Below are positions 25,558 through 33,928 of a stretch of DNA of 64,000 nt, piece by piece; within the stretch, counting starts at the first letter, position 1, and every line of letters begins with the position of its first letter. The notes below the pieces were generated by a model, which made no database searches, was not told where the DNA came from, and saw only the letters and a list, made by a program, of their open reading frames with translations. The position numbers and the translations under genes were made by a program. The DNA comes from Lewinella sp. LCG006 (lineage in GTDB: Bacteria; Bacteroidota; Bacteroidia; Chitinophagales; Saprospiraceae). Where the stretch lies: positions 3,752,501 to 3,816,500 of the forward strand of contig NZ_CP160680.1 in the NCBI RefSeq assembly GCF_040784935.1. The letters run 5' to 3'.

Positions 25558-26577
25558 ATGAAAAATACCCGGGCCGAGGAGTTGATGGCAGCTTATCTCA
25601 GTGGCAATATTGCTGCTGCTGAGCAGGAGGAGTTGTTGGTATGGGTAGCTGCTTCTCCCGAAGGTCAGAAGTTCTTTGATAATGCGGTTACACTGTGGAG
25701 CTTAACGGAGGAAATGGCTTACCCCGATTTTTCGGCACAAAAAGCAAATGCTTGGGAAAAAGTGGAAGCCAGGTTAACCGATGCAACTGTTGCACCAACT
25801 AAAGGCTCAGCAAGGATCGTAGCATTCAATTACCGCCGGTGGATGGCAGCAGCAGCGATAGCTTTGCTCCTCGTAGCAGGGTGGTGGTGGATGCAACCTT
25901 CTGTTCCCAGCGCTATCATTGCCAGTACTTTGAATGACGAACAGTCGGAGTTGACATTGCCAGACGGTACGTCGGTATGGCTCAACGAAAACACCTACCT
26001 CACTTACGAAGAGGTGAACGGTGAGCGCCGGGTGCAGTTGGCCGGAGAAGCCTTCTTCGATGTCGCGACGGACAGTTTACAGCCTTTTAGGATTTATGCC
26101 GGAGAAGCGATTACAACGGTTTTAGGAACCTCTTTCAATATTCGGGCTTACCCGGAAGATGCAGAGGTAGAGGTGAGTGTGAAAGAAGGGAAAGTCGCTT
26201 TGGAGACCAAGACCAAAGCACCTGAAACCGAAAATGCAGTACAAAAAGTTGAGCTTTTGCCGGGCGACAAGGGCGTTTTTGTCAAAGAAACGGCAGCGAT
26301 TTCTACCAAGGAGGAAGAAGCCAAAAACAGCACAGCCTGGAAAGATGGTAAACTGGATTTTGAAAATGTCCCCCTTGCTGAAGCCATCAAAGTGATGGAA
26401 CGCTATTACGAAGTAGACATTGAGTTAACCACTGAAGGGATAGGGAAGTGCTTGTTTAACGGCAAGTACGATAATGTTACCCTGGAAGACTTGTTGGAGG
26501 CAGTGGAATTTTCGATGGAACTACAATTGGAAGAAAATAAGGGCGTCTACCGCTTGGCGGGAGAAGCTTGTGAATAG
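25558..26577 (+). CDS. FecR-family anti-sigma/transmembrane regulator
   Basis: The 339-residue product has the three-part layout of Bacteroidetes FecR proteins. A cytoplasmic N-terminal anti-sigma region comes first (AEELMAAYLSGNIAAAEQEEL). One membrane helix follows at about 97-111 (WMAAAAIALLLVAGWWW). The periplasmic FecR domain (LTLPDGTSVWLNENTYLTY, GEAFFDVATDSLQPFRIYA, VLGTSFNIRAYPED) ends in a DUF4974-like region (LDFENVPLAEAIKVMERYY). Such proteins hold an ECF sigma factor until a signal arrives. No sigma factor gene precedes it, and the next gene is an STN protein rather than a TonB receptor, which is unusual. Confidence 0.9.
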   Translation: MKNTRAEELMAAYLSGNIAAAEQEELLVWVAASPEGQKFFDNAVTLWSLTEEMAYPDFSAQKANAWEKVEARLTDATVAPTKGSARIVAFNYRRWMAAAAIALLLVAGWWWMQPSVPSAIIASTLNDEQSELTLPDGTSVWLNENTYLTYEEVNGERRVQLAGEAFFDVATDSLQPFRIYAGEAITTVLGTSFNIRAYPEDAEVEVSVKEGKVALETKTKAPETENAVQKVELLPGDKGVFVKETAAISTKEEEAKNSTAWKDGKLDFENVPLAEAIKVMERYYEVDIELTTEGIGKCLFNGKYDNVTLEDLLEAVEFSMELQLEENKGVYRLAGEACE

Positions 26578-26588
26578 AACCCAACCCC

Positions 26589-28154
26589 ATGTTATACAAA
26601 CACCTGCTTAAAATCGGATGCTTGCTTATGCTGCCGTGTTTCGCGTGGACACAACAAGGGAGTATGCAGGTTAGTTACCACTACCAGGAAACTACGCTCG
26701 GTGAAGCACTCGTGGATCTAGAGCAGCGTTTTGATCTTAATTTTACCTATAGCCCTAGCCGATTGCCGATGGATTATCACCTCAATGCTACGGCAAATAA
26801 GATGCCTGTGCAGGAGGCGATGGATCACCTTTTTGCGGCCAGCCCGATCAGGCATGCCTTTATCGGTGACCAAATTGTGCTACGCTCAGATCCTGGGCGA
26901 TTGAGCCAAATTCAAACCAAAGCAATTCAACCCCGACAGAAAACGCCTTTGTACCAGGAGCCACGCCCTACACCACCAGCTATAACGGCAATCCCCACCC
27001 AGGGACCTAAGCAAATTTCTGGCGGTGACCAATGGTTGAGCAATAAGCTGGAAGAAGAAGACCTGGAACGCATTGCCATTGCCATGGAGAACCACCAGCG
27101 AGAAATGGCCATGGAGGAATACGATGCAACACATCGCTTGGCGCAGATTTCCTTGCTACCTTATTTTGGTACCAATACCCACCGGAGCAATGAGGTGACC
27201 AACAACGTGTCGGTCAACGTATTCTGGGGAACGAGCAAAGCCGTCGATGGTTTTGAAATTGGAGGAGTGGCCAATTCCGTGGTGGAAGATATGCGCGGGT
27301 TTCAGATGGCAGGAGCAGTTAATCAGGTAGGAGGTAATGTTACCGGTACTCAATTGGCCGGCTTAATCAACCATACGGGGGGGAAAGTTGAAGGGGCTCA
27401 GGTTGCTGGTGCAGGAAATATTGTACTGGATAGTATGACCGGGGCACAAGTAGCGGGCCTGTTTAATATCTCCAGGCACCATTTGCATGGTAACCAAACG
27501 GCAGGCGCGTTTAATTGGGCCAAAGGCGATGTAGGGCATCAGGTGAGCAGTTTTTACAACCGTGCCCGCTATGTAGAAAAACGGCAAGTTGGTTTAGTGA
27601 ATGTATGTGATACAACGGGCAAAGCACCTTATGGGCTATTGAATTTCGTGAAGTATGGCTACAACCGGGTAGAGGTAGGTGCTACAGAAAATATGTACGT
27701 CAATTTGGGGGCCAAATTTGGTGTACGTAAGTTGTACAATATCGTTCATCTTGGCTTGCGCTGGGATGTTGTGGAGCAAACAACAGTGGATAACCTCACT
27801 TCGGAGGCAGTTTACACCAGTTGGTCTTTTGGCTATGGTTTTGGTGTAGCTCCCCGCTTAGGAAAGAAAGTATTGTTGAACGTTGAGGCGGTAGCCATGC
27901 ACGTCAATGAGATGGACTCCTGGACCAGCAAGCTGAATTTGCTGGGGCAATTTAGAACAACCTTCGACTATCAGTTGGACGGCCGGATAAGCTTTTATGC
28001 TGGCCCGGTACTCAATATGATGTGGTCACAATTATACGATGCGTCGACCAATACTTATGGTTCACGTATTCCGATCAACCCGCTGTGGAATGAGCAGCAG
28101 GGAGCAACGAATTTTCAAGGCTGGATCGGCTTTTCAGCGGGTATCCGCATGTAG
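26589..28154 (+). CDS. STN-domain protein with 16-residue LA_2272-like surface repeats
   Basis: The 521-residue exported protein (signal peptide to about residue 21) starts with an STN (secretin/TonB short N-terminal) domain at about 28-98 (TTLGEALVDLEQRFDLNFTY). A Pro/Gln-rich linker and a charged helix lead to six or more copies of a 16-residue unit, G-x-Q-hydrophobic-A-G-x-x-N (for example GFQMAGAVNQVGGNVT, GTQLAGLINHTGGKVE), at about 221-320. The C-terminal 190 residues look like outer-membrane beta strands. It follows the FecR gene by 11 bp, so the STN domain probably contacts FecR as in TonB transducers, but no plug or TonB box is seen. The repeat assignment to LA_2272 is moderate. Confidence 0.75.
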   Translation: MLYKHLLKIGCLLMLPCFAWTQQGSMQVSYHYQETTLGEALVDLEQRFDLNFTYSPSRLPMDYHLNATANKMPVQEAMDHLFAASPIRHAFIGDQIVLRSDPGRLSQIQTKAIQPRQKTPLYQEPRPTPPAITAIPTQGPKQISGGDQWLSNKLEEEDLERIAIAMENHQREMAMEEYDATHRLAQISLLPYFGTNTHRSNEVTNNVSVNVFWGTSKAVDGFEIGGVANSVVEDMRGFQMAGAVNQVGGNVTGTQLAGLINHTGGKVEGAQVAGAGNIVLDSMTGAQVAGLFNISRHHLHGNQTAGAFNWAKGDVGHQVSSFYNRARYVEKRQVGLVNVCDTTGKAPYGLLNFVKYGYNRVEVGATENMYVNLGAKFGVRKLYNIVHLGLRWDVVEQTTVDNLTSEAVYTSWSFGYGFGVAPRLGKKVLLNVEAVAMHVNEMDSWTSKLNLLGQFRTTFDYQLDGRISFYAGPVLNMMWSQLYDASTNTYGSRIPINPLWNEQQGATNFQGWIGFSAGIRM

Positions 28155-28187
28155 GGCTTAACTCAAATCAAGGATGTAATCACACAG

Positions 28188-28226
28188 CTGGCAGCATGCC
28201 AGATGCTTAGTAGACACGACTAAGCA
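28188..28226. terminator. Two small hairpins after the STN gene
   Basis: CTGGCA/TGCCAG arms at 28188-28202 and TGCTTAGT/ACTAAGCA arms at 28204-28226 stand side by side, 34 bp after the stop codon. There is no T-run, so termination is only suggested. Confidence 0.4.
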
Positions 28227-28279
28227 CGGTCTCTGCTATGCTTAAACAATAACTAAAGACTTTTAAATACACTCGACAG

Positions 28280-28891
28280 ATGAAAAATTTAATGCAAAAA
28301 CAGCTTCTTTTATTAGCGGTACTGTGGACCGCCACGCTTGGCTTGCAGGCCCAACACGAAACTCTTTTCAACCACGCCAGAGTAGTGGGTGCCTTTGGCG
28401 GCCCCATCACCGAATACGGCTTGAGCAACAACCTCAGTACGTCTGTAGGTGGCGGTGGTGCCCTGGTGATCAACAGCTTCTTTATTGGTGGCTACGGTTT
28501 GGCCAGTGTAGACTTCGACCAGCTTTACGATGAAGGTGACGTAGATGTACTGGATATTGGCCACGGTGGTTTCTGGTTGGGAGGCACTTTTCAGCCGCAC
28601 AACTTAGTACACATGTACGGCAGTGCACGCATAGGTTGGGGAGCTATCAACATTGATTTGAATGGTAACACGCCTTACCGAGAGCTTGACAAAATTTTCG
28701 TTGCTACCCCAGAAATTGGCCTGGAACTGAACGTTACGCGTTGGTTTCGCCTGGCCGGAACAGTGGGCTATCGCTATGTATCAGGCGTAAACGAAAACCG
28801 CGGCTTTACAGGAGACGATTTTTCTGGCGCGATAGCAGGTGTCACCTTGCGTTTCGGTTGGTTTGGCCGGAGACGGAGCTTTAACTGGTAG
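28280..28891 (+). CDS. Small outer-membrane beta-barrel protein
   Basis: A 203-residue protein with a signal peptide (QLLLLAVLWTATLGLQA) and an alternating hydrophobic pattern rich in Gly and aromatic residues, ending in a strand (GVTLRFGWFG). This resembles the OmpW/porin-like small barrels common in Bacteroidetes. It is separated by 125 bp with hairpins from the STN gene, so it may have its own promoter. No specific function can be assigned. Confidence 0.65.
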   Translation: MKNLMQKQLLLLAVLWTATLGLQAQHETLFNHARVVGAFGGPITEYGLSNNLSTSVGGGGALVINSFFIGGYGLASVDFDQLYDEGDVDVLDIGHGGFWLGGTFQPHNLVHMYGSARIGWGAINIDLNGNTPYRELDKIFVATPEIGLELNVTRWFRLAGTVGYRYVSGVNENRGFTGDDFSGAIAGVTLRFGWFGRRRSFNW

Positions 28892-28897
28892 ATCTCA

Positions 28898-29062
28898 ATC
28901 TGTTCGCTTCGCTCACGTTGGTGCTCTCCCAACGAAAGGTCGGGATCACGGGTATAGTGCTCGCTAAAGCTCGTCCCGAAGCCTCGAGGACGCAGTCGGC
29001 ACCTCCGCGATCCCGAGCATCGGGAGAGCACAACCGTGAGCGCAGCGAACACCTCCGCGATT
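28898..29062. repeat. Inverted repeat element, copies also near 51.5 kb
   Basis: The right half holds GGGAGAGCACAACCGTGAGC near 29020-29040 followed by GCAGCGAACAC. The left half (28901-28931) is its reverse complement with few changes (GTTCGCTTCGCTCACGTTG). A third copy lies at 51477-51512. Further CCTCCGCGAT words stand at 28994 and 29050. The gap holds no gene. Confidence 0.65.
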
Positions 29063-29109
29063 CCGGTTTGTCGGAAGAGCACCCCAATACTTAACCCTTA
29101 AAATCAAAA

Positions 29110-29856
29110 ATGATGAATAACATTAAATTTCTTTTCACACTGCTGCTAACGAGTAGCTTCTTTTTTACCGGTTGTTTTGTAGATATCAACGATGATGATG
29201 GCCTTTTTGGTTGCATTGACGCAGACGGCCCGATTACCTCTATTGATCTTGATTTACTGGCGTTTTCCGGTATTACATTGGCAATGGATGCCCGTGTTGA
29301 GATCACCCAAGGGCCAGACCAATTGGTTACCGTCGAAGGAAAGTCCGATATTTTTGATGAACTAGATTTGGATGTGAGCAGCAGTGGTATCTGGACCATT
29401 CGAACCAACGATTGTGTTCGCGATGTGGATAACCTCACTTTTTACATCACCGTTCCAGACCTGAATGAGATCAAAGTCAGTGGTTCGGGTAAAATTATCA
29501 GTACCAATACTTTTGTCGGTGGAGATATTGAGTTGCGCATTTCTGGGTCTGGTGAAATAGACATTGCACTGGAAGCGGATGATATAGAGGTAGATATTTC
29601 CGGTTCTGGAAAAGTCTTCCTGGAAGGCGTAGCTGATGACCTAGGTTTGAATATCACCGGCAGTGGCGATTTGCGGGCCTTTAACCTCGCTGCACGGGAG
29701 GGGAACATCAATATTTCGGGTAGTGGCGATGCTGAAGTTCGGCTGGAAGACCGCCTGGATGTTCGTATCACCGGTAGTGGAGATGTCTATTACAAAGGCC
29801 AACCCTTGCTGGATGTGTCGATTACGGGCAGCGGTGAAGTCATTGATGCTAATTAA
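29110..29856 (+). CDS. DUF2807 (GIN domain) lipoprotein
   Basis: The 248-residue product is a lipoprotein with the lipobox FTGC (Cys22). The remainder is a DUF2807 domain: an autotransporter-adhesin-head-like parallel beta helix, marked by regularly spaced SGSG motifs (VSGSGKI, ISGSGEI, ISGSGKV, ITGSGDL, ISGSGDA, ITGSGDV, ITGSGEV). It is exported and anchored to a membrane; function in the family is not established. A strong terminator follows the gene. Confidence 0.85.
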   Translation: MMNNIKFLFTLLLTSSFFFTGCFVDINDDDGLFGCIDADGPITSIDLDLLAFSGITLAMDARVEITQGPDQLVTVEGKSDIFDELDLDVSSSGIWTIRTNDCVRDVDNLTFYITVPDLNEIKVSGSGKIISTNTFVGGDIELRISGSGEIDIALEADDIEVDISGSGKVFLEGVADDLGLNITGSGDLRAFNLAAREGNINISGSGDAEVRLEDRLDVRITGSGDVYYKGQPLLDVSITGSGEVIDAN

Positions 29857-29897
29857 CCAACAAATACAATGGTGTAATAATTCAGTAACGTATGTAT

Positions 29898-29931
29898 GCC
29901 CTTTCTGCGAAAGTAGAAAGGGCTTTTTTTT
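29898..29931 (+). terminator. Rho-independent terminator
   Basis: A 9-bp stem (GCCCTTTCT with AGAAAGGGC, loop GCGAAAGT) is followed by eight T residues. It ends the DUF2807 gene 42 bp after its stop. Confidence 0.9.
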
Positions 29932-30024
29932 GTCGAAAAGAATGATGGGGCAACGAACCTAAGGTAGGTAGGAATACGTTAAAGAGGCTAATGATTCATT
30001 TACCCTTGAACAACCATTTTAATT

Positions 30025-30966
30025 ATGCGTAATTCCTTGTTATTCCTGAATATGCTGCTGCTCATTTTCTTGACCAGCTGTGTTTCTCAACAAAAATATA
30101 CGGACCTTGAAGCGGCCAAAAATCGCCTTTCTCAGCGCTTAGGTGAAACGGAAACGGATTTAGAAACTTACCGAAATCAATCCGCAAAGCTACAGAGCCA
30201 ACTTACCGCTGAGCAGGAGCAGCGCCAACAATTGGCCATCGACTTGGAGCGTTCTCGCCAGCGTTATGCAGAGTTGGATGCCACCAATCGTGATTTACTC
30301 GCCCGGTATGATCGCATCCTTGAGCAGAACCGGACGACCTTGGCGGCAGCCGGAGACGAAAATGCGACACTAACGGCCCGCCTAAATGAAAAAGAACAAG
30401 AGCTGGATCAGCGTCAGAGAGAGCTACAGCGCCTGCAGCAAGAACTCGTCGCCCGCGAGACCAGAGTAGCCGAATTGGAGAAAGCAATTGCCGACAAAGA
30501 AGCCCGCCTGCGGACCATCCGTGAAAGGGTCAACCAGGCTTTGCTCGGATTTTCTGAAGCGGATCTTACCGTGAGAGAAAAAAACGGTAAGGTATACGTC
30601 TCTCTGAGTCAAAACCTATTATTTGCTTCCGGAAGTAAGACGATCAATGCGCAAGGAAAACAAGCCATTGCCCAGTTAGCCACCGTTCTCAAAGCAAATA
30701 AGGACATCAACATTACCGTAGAAGGGCATACCGATACGGATGGTGATGCGGCTTTCAATTGGGATCTCAGCGTAGGGAGAGCAACGACCGTAGTGAAAGA
30801 ATTGACCACCAATGGTGTCGCCGCTGAACGGATCATCGCTGCCGGAAGAGGACAATATTACCCCATAGCAGCCAACACCACGGCAGCTGGTAAAGCCCAA
30901 AACCGCCGCACCGAAATCATCCTGACCCCTAAACTGGAAGGGTTGTATGATTTGATCGGGGAGTAG
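30025..30966 (+). CDS. OmpA-family lipoprotein with coiled-coil spacer
   Basis: This 313-residue protein begins with a lipoprotein signal (LTSC, Cys19). Then come about 140 residues of unbroken heptad-rich coiled coil (Glu, Arg, Gln, Leu), and finally an OmpA C-terminal peptidoglycan-binding domain: VEGHTDTDGDAAFNWDLSVG, then RIIAAGRGQYYPIAAN and AQNRRTEIIL. It probably ties the outer membrane to the cell wall through the coiled-coil spacer. It follows a terminator, so it has its own promoter. Confidence 0.9.
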   Translation: MRNSLLFLNMLLLIFLTSCVSQQKYTDLEAAKNRLSQRLGETETDLETYRNQSAKLQSQLTAEQEQRQQLAIDLERSRQRYAELDATNRDLLARYDRILEQNRTTLAAAGDENATLTARLNEKEQELDQRQRELQRLQQELVARETRVAELEKAIADKEARLRTIRERVNQALLGFSEADLTVREKNGKVYVSLSQNLLFASGSKTINAQGKQAIAQLATVLKANKDINITVEGHTDTDGDAAFNWDLSVGRATTVVKELTTNGVAAERIIAAGRGQYYPIAANTTAAGKAQNRRTEIILTPKLEGLYDLIGE

Positions 30967-30988
30967 AGGATCGCTATTGAAGTACGGA

Positions 30989-31046
30989 TTTTTCATCACA
31001 TAACCACATCCTTTTTAATAGCTCTATGTGGTTATGTGGTGAAAAA
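30989..31046. repeat. Long hairpin after the OmpA gene
   Basis: Arms of 21 bases at 30989-31009 and 31026-31046 (core CACATAACCACAT) pair with one mismatch around a 16-base AT-rich loop. A related ACCACATAGG/CCTATGTGGT hairpin follows the desaturase gene at about 48.5 kb. It may end transcripts of the OmpA gene, but lacks a T-run. Confidence 0.65.
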
Positions 31047-31053
31047 ATACTCC

Positions 31054-31158
31054 TTACCACCTGTAAGCTGCAAAAGCTGTAACGCCAGATTGTTTGTCAC
31101 CATTGAAAAAGGAGTTGAACTGGGCGGCAAACCCCAACTTCCAATTATATAGCCCGTA
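31054..31158 (-). pseudogene. 3' remnant of an outer-membrane beta-barrel gene
   Basis: Read leftwards, an open frame of 34 codons ends in a stop at 31054-31056 and reads YNWKLGFAAQFNSFFNGDKQ, then SGVTAFAAYRW. The alternation and the terminal aromatic residue are those of a last pair of outer-membrane strands. An in-frame stop precedes it and there is no start codon, so the rest of the gene is missing. It is too short to name a family. Confidence 0.4.
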
Positions 31159-31210
31159 TTAATACAAATTTAACGATTGGTGATTTCCGCAAATAAGTAC
31201 AGCTGAAGGA

Positions 31211-32353
31211 CTATTGAGCCAATTGCGCTTTAAGTTTTTTGACCCGCTCGTAGGATTGCAGGATGCGTTCGGCGGGAATCTCTCCGTTATCCAGCAGTTT
31301 GCGGAGTGTGGTAATGGTACGGCGGGCGAGGGTCTCGTCGTAATCTTCGAGATTGTTGCCAAAAACGAGCATATCTACGCCTGCGAGCATGGATTGTTTG
31401 ATGATCGTCTCAAAATCGTAAAGTTTATTGACTGCGTTCATTTGCAGGTCATCAGAAAATACGACACCATCGTACTGGAAGGAATCCCGGAGCATGCCCT
31501 GGATATAGCGCGGCGATAGGGTAGCGGGATAGAGGGAGTCGATACTGCGGTTGAAGACGTGGGCGGTCATGACTGCTGTCGCCGTTTCCGAAGCGAGCAG
31601 TTGTTCAAAAGGGGCCAATTCTTCGGGCGTCCAGGTGGTGGTCACATCAGTGAACCCTTTGTGGGAATCGCTTTGAGAACTTCCGTGTCCGGGAAAGTGC
31701 TTGAGCACCGAAAGAATGCCTGCCTCGGCATGAGGGGCAATCCAGGCGCGGGCATGTAGCACGACCTGGTCAGTAGCGGCCCCAAAACTTCGCTTGATTT
31801 TACCAATGACCGGATTTTCTGGATTGACGTTGAGGTCGACCACCGGCGCGAAGTTGACATTGAAGCCCAGGTTTTTCAGGTTAGCCGCATTTTGGGTAGC
31901 GTAATAAGTGGTGGAATCGGTAGCTGCTAGTGCGCCCATATCTTGCGCTGCGGCAATTTCGGGGAAACCATAAACGGGTCTTAAACGGGTTACACGTCCA
32001 CCTTCCTGATCGATGGCTGTGAGCAATAAGCCCGGCGCTAAGGCCTGCAAATCTGCTAATAATTGACGAACCTGAGTGGGAGACGCAATATTGCGGCCGT
32101 ACCGTTTGAGGCCTACATCGTAATCAAAGAGAATGATGTTGCCGATCTCTCCTTTTGCCAGTTGGTCTTTAATGACCGGACTTACGCTGTCGATTTCCAG
32201 ACCTCTAAAACCCTGCATGATCAGTTGCCCGAGCATGGCATCCGTTATTTCGGTGGTAGTCTCTTGAGTAGAAGCAGACGGAGCAGCTGTAGGTTGGCAG
32301 GAAGTAGTAAGGAATATACCTGTCAGGAAAAGAAGCAGTGAATACTTTTGCAT
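31211..32353 (-). CDS. Glycoside hydrolase family 3 beta-N-acetylhexosaminidase, lipoprotein (NagZ-like)
   Basis: This 380-residue lipoprotein (TTSC, Cys19) is a one-domain GH3 enzyme. The NagZ signature KHFPGHGSSQSDSHKGF holds the catalytic His/Asp loop, TAIDQEGGRVTRLRP is the substrate-binding loop, and GVVFSDDLQMNAV contains the nucleophile Asp. NagZ enzymes cut GlcNAc from MurNAc peptides. Here the enzyme is exported and anchored, so it would act on external or periplasmic muropeptides. The murQ/kinase/SusCD locus 4 kb away could use its products; that link is inference. Confidence 0.85.
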   Translation of the reverse strand: MQKYSLLLFLTGIFLTTSCQPTAAPSASTQETTTEITDAMLGQLIMQGFRGLEIDSVSPVIKDQLAKGEIGNIILFDYDVGLKRYGRNIASPTQVRQLLADLQALAPGLLLTAIDQEGGRVTRLRPVYGFPEIAAAQDMGALAATDSTTYYATQNAANLKNLGFNVNFAPVVDLNVNPENPVIGKIKRSFGAATDQVVLHARAWIAPHAEAGILSVLKHFPGHGSSQSDSHKGFTDVTTTWTPEELAPFEQLLASETATAVMTAHVFNRSIDSLYPATLSPRYIQGMLRDSFQYDGVVFSDDLQMNAVNKLYDFETIIKQSMLAGVDMLVFGNNLEDYDETLARRTITTLRKLLDNGEIPAERILQSYERVKKLKAQLAQ

Positions 32354-32460
32354 AGTCAGCCAGTTTGTTGTGACGCTGGGGTGAAAGCCAACGCCGAAGG
32401 AATAATGATGTGAATTTAACTGGTCTAGTAAGCAGTAAGATAAGGTACTTCTGGAAGTAG

Positions 32461-32772
32461 CTAGCCTACTTTTGAGAAATAAGTTTTCAGACTGTTTTTG
32501 GCAGATTGCCAGCCTATGTCATTTACTCGGTAACCCACAACACCAGCGAAAGTGTCTTTGACCAGGATCTGCACATTACATAAGGTCTTGAGGTGCTGGC
32601 TTACGCTATTGGGTGAAAGAGGTATAAATTCAATGATTTCCTTGTGCATTAAGAATTCATACCTGCCTAAAAGGTCAATAATTTCTAGTCTGGCAGGATG
32701 AGCTAAAGCTTGGGCATACTGAGAAATTTCCTGTTCGGTAGTGGGGAAGAGAAAGCTTTTGTTTTGTGGCAT
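32461..32772 (-). CDS. ArsR-like winged-helix regulator
   Basis: A 103-residue protein with the ArsR-type winged helix-turn-helix: YAQALAHPARLEIIDLLG, then the recognition region PLSPNSVSQHLKTLCNVQIL and the wing FAGVVGYRVND. No metal-binding cysteine pair of the ELCVCD kind is present, so it is not a classical metal sensor. The gene is single, with the AT-rich leader of the tandem repeat array directly upstream. Target genes are not known. Confidence 0.82.
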   Translation of the reverse strand: MPQNKSFLFPTTEQEISQYAQALAHPARLEIIDLLGRYEFLMHKEIIEFIPLSPNSVSQHLKTLCNVQILVKDTFAGVVGYRVNDIGWQSAKNSLKTYFSKVG

Positions 32773-32866
32773 AATGCTGTTTTTACTGCAAGGTAATAAA
32801 ATGTTTTTATTTTTTAAAAAATATATTTTTTGTTTTTATTTGGAGGAGCTCAGCTTTCTTTGCACT
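32773..32866. promoter_or_regulatory. AT-rich leader between the ArsR-like gene and the repeat array
   Basis: This stretch is almost pure A and T in its middle, with TTTTTTAAAAAA at its centre. It must hold the promoter of the leftward regulator gene and could also drive transcription through the repeat array on the other side. A GGAGGAGC word lies at about 32842. Confidence 0.4.
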
Positions 32867-33300
32867 AAAAGACTGGTTAACTGGTTAAAACGTGTGGGGC
32901 ACTGTTCGTGGCTTGTTTTTACACCAAAAGACTGGTTAATTGGTTAAAACGTGTGGAGCCTGTTCGTGGCTTGTTCTTACACCAAAAGACTGGTTAACTG
33001 GTTAAAACGTGTGGGGCACTGTTCGTGGCTTGTTTTTACACCAAAAGACTGGTTAATTGGTTAAAACGTGTGGAGCCTGTTCGTGGCTTGTTCTTACACC
33101 AAAAGATTGGTTAACTGGTTAAAACGTGTGGAGCCTGTTCGTGGCTTGTTCTTACACCAAAAGATTGGTTAACTGGTTAAAATGTGTGGAGCCTGTTCGT
33201 GGCTTGTTCTTGCACCAAAAGATTGGTTAATTGGTTAAAATGTGGGTCGCTGTTCGTGGCTTGTTCTTACACCAAAAGATTGGTTAACTGGTTAAAACAT
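32867..33300. repeat. 58/59-bp tandem repeat array, 7 full units plus a partial one
   Basis: Unit starts are at 32867, 32926, 32984, 33043, 33101, 33159, 33217 and 33274 (last partial). Each unit holds AAAAGAYTGGTTAAYTGG, then TTAAAAYGTGTGG, a short variable part, and CTGTTCGTGGCTTGTT followed by YTTACACC. Units 1 and 3 are identical (59 bp) and so are units 2 and 4 (58 bp), which makes 32867-32983 and 32984-33100 a perfect 117-bp double unit. Inside each unit TTAACCA occurs twice at 8-bp spacing on the minus strand. Unit length is not a multiple of three and there is no unique spacer. Confidence 0.95.
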
Positions 33301-33339
33301 TAAGGAGCTTGATTCAAAGGTAGATCTAACCAAAAAAAA

Positions 33340-33918
33340 TCAACCTTCCCGCTCTACCAATCCGTCCCGCATGACATACTTCTCTCCGCTTTCGAGGCAA
33401 ACAGCATATCCTTGTTCATCAAATACCAACCGTGCACCGTGGGCACTCATCCAACCCGTCTGCCGGGCCGGATTGCCGACTACTAAAGCATAGGGTGGTA
33501 CATCTTTGGTGACCACGCTGCCCGCGCCCACAAAAGCATAAGTGCCCAAGGTGACGCCGCAAACAATGGTCGCGTTGGCACCAATACTGACGCCTTTGCG
33601 TAAAATAGTTGGCCGGTATTCGTGCTTGCGTTCTACGCCTGAGCGTGGATTGATGACGTTGGTGAATACGGCACTAGGGCCAATAAAAACATCATCCTCA
33701 CAGAAGACGCCCTCGTAAAGGCTAACATTGTTTTGCACCTTTACATTACGCCCCAGCTTTACTTTGTTGGCGACAAACACGTTTTGTCCCAAAGAGCAAC
33801 CTCCACCAATAATGGCACCGGACATCAAATGACAAAAATGCCAGATTTTACTGCCTGCGCCAATTTGTGCTCCCTCGTCAATGATTGCACTAGGGTGAGC
33901 ATAGAAGATTGCACTCAT
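33340..33918 (-). CDS. wbpD: UDP-2-acetamido-3-amino-2,3-dideoxy-glucuronate N-acetyltransferase-like (WbpD/WlbB)
   Basis: A 192-residue left-handed beta-helix acetyltransferase. The pattern matches WbpD/Wlb[21 protein letters not shown] with the catalytic His region, [20 protein letters not shown], then [33 protein letters not shown] and [16 protein letters not shown]. It acetylates the 3-amino group of the UDP-sugar made by the aminotransferase encoded just upstream. ATG 33918 follows the aminotransferase stop by 10 bp; an in-frame TTG at 33936 is less likely. FdtC-like action on a dTDP-sugar cannot be excluded. Confidence 0.8.
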   Translation of the reverse strand: MSAIFYAHPSAIIDEGAQIGAGSKIWHFCHLMSGAIIGGGCSLGQNVFVANKVKLGRNVKVQNNVSLYEGVFCEDDVFIGPSAVFTNVINPRSGVERKHEYRPTILRKGVSIGANATIVCGVTLGTYAFVGAGSVVTKDVPPYALVVGNPARQTGWMSAHGARLVFDEQGYAVCLESGEKYVMRDGLVEREG

Positions 33919-33928
33919 GGTCTTCTTT

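Noticed and set aside
32741-32947. 68-residue rightward frame over the AT-rich leader
   Set aside because: It consists of translated A/T tracts and enters the tandem repeat; it overlaps the ArsR-like start on the other strand.
32867-33300. CRISPR array
   Set aside because: The whole 58/59-bp unit is conserved; there are no unique spacers and no cas genes.
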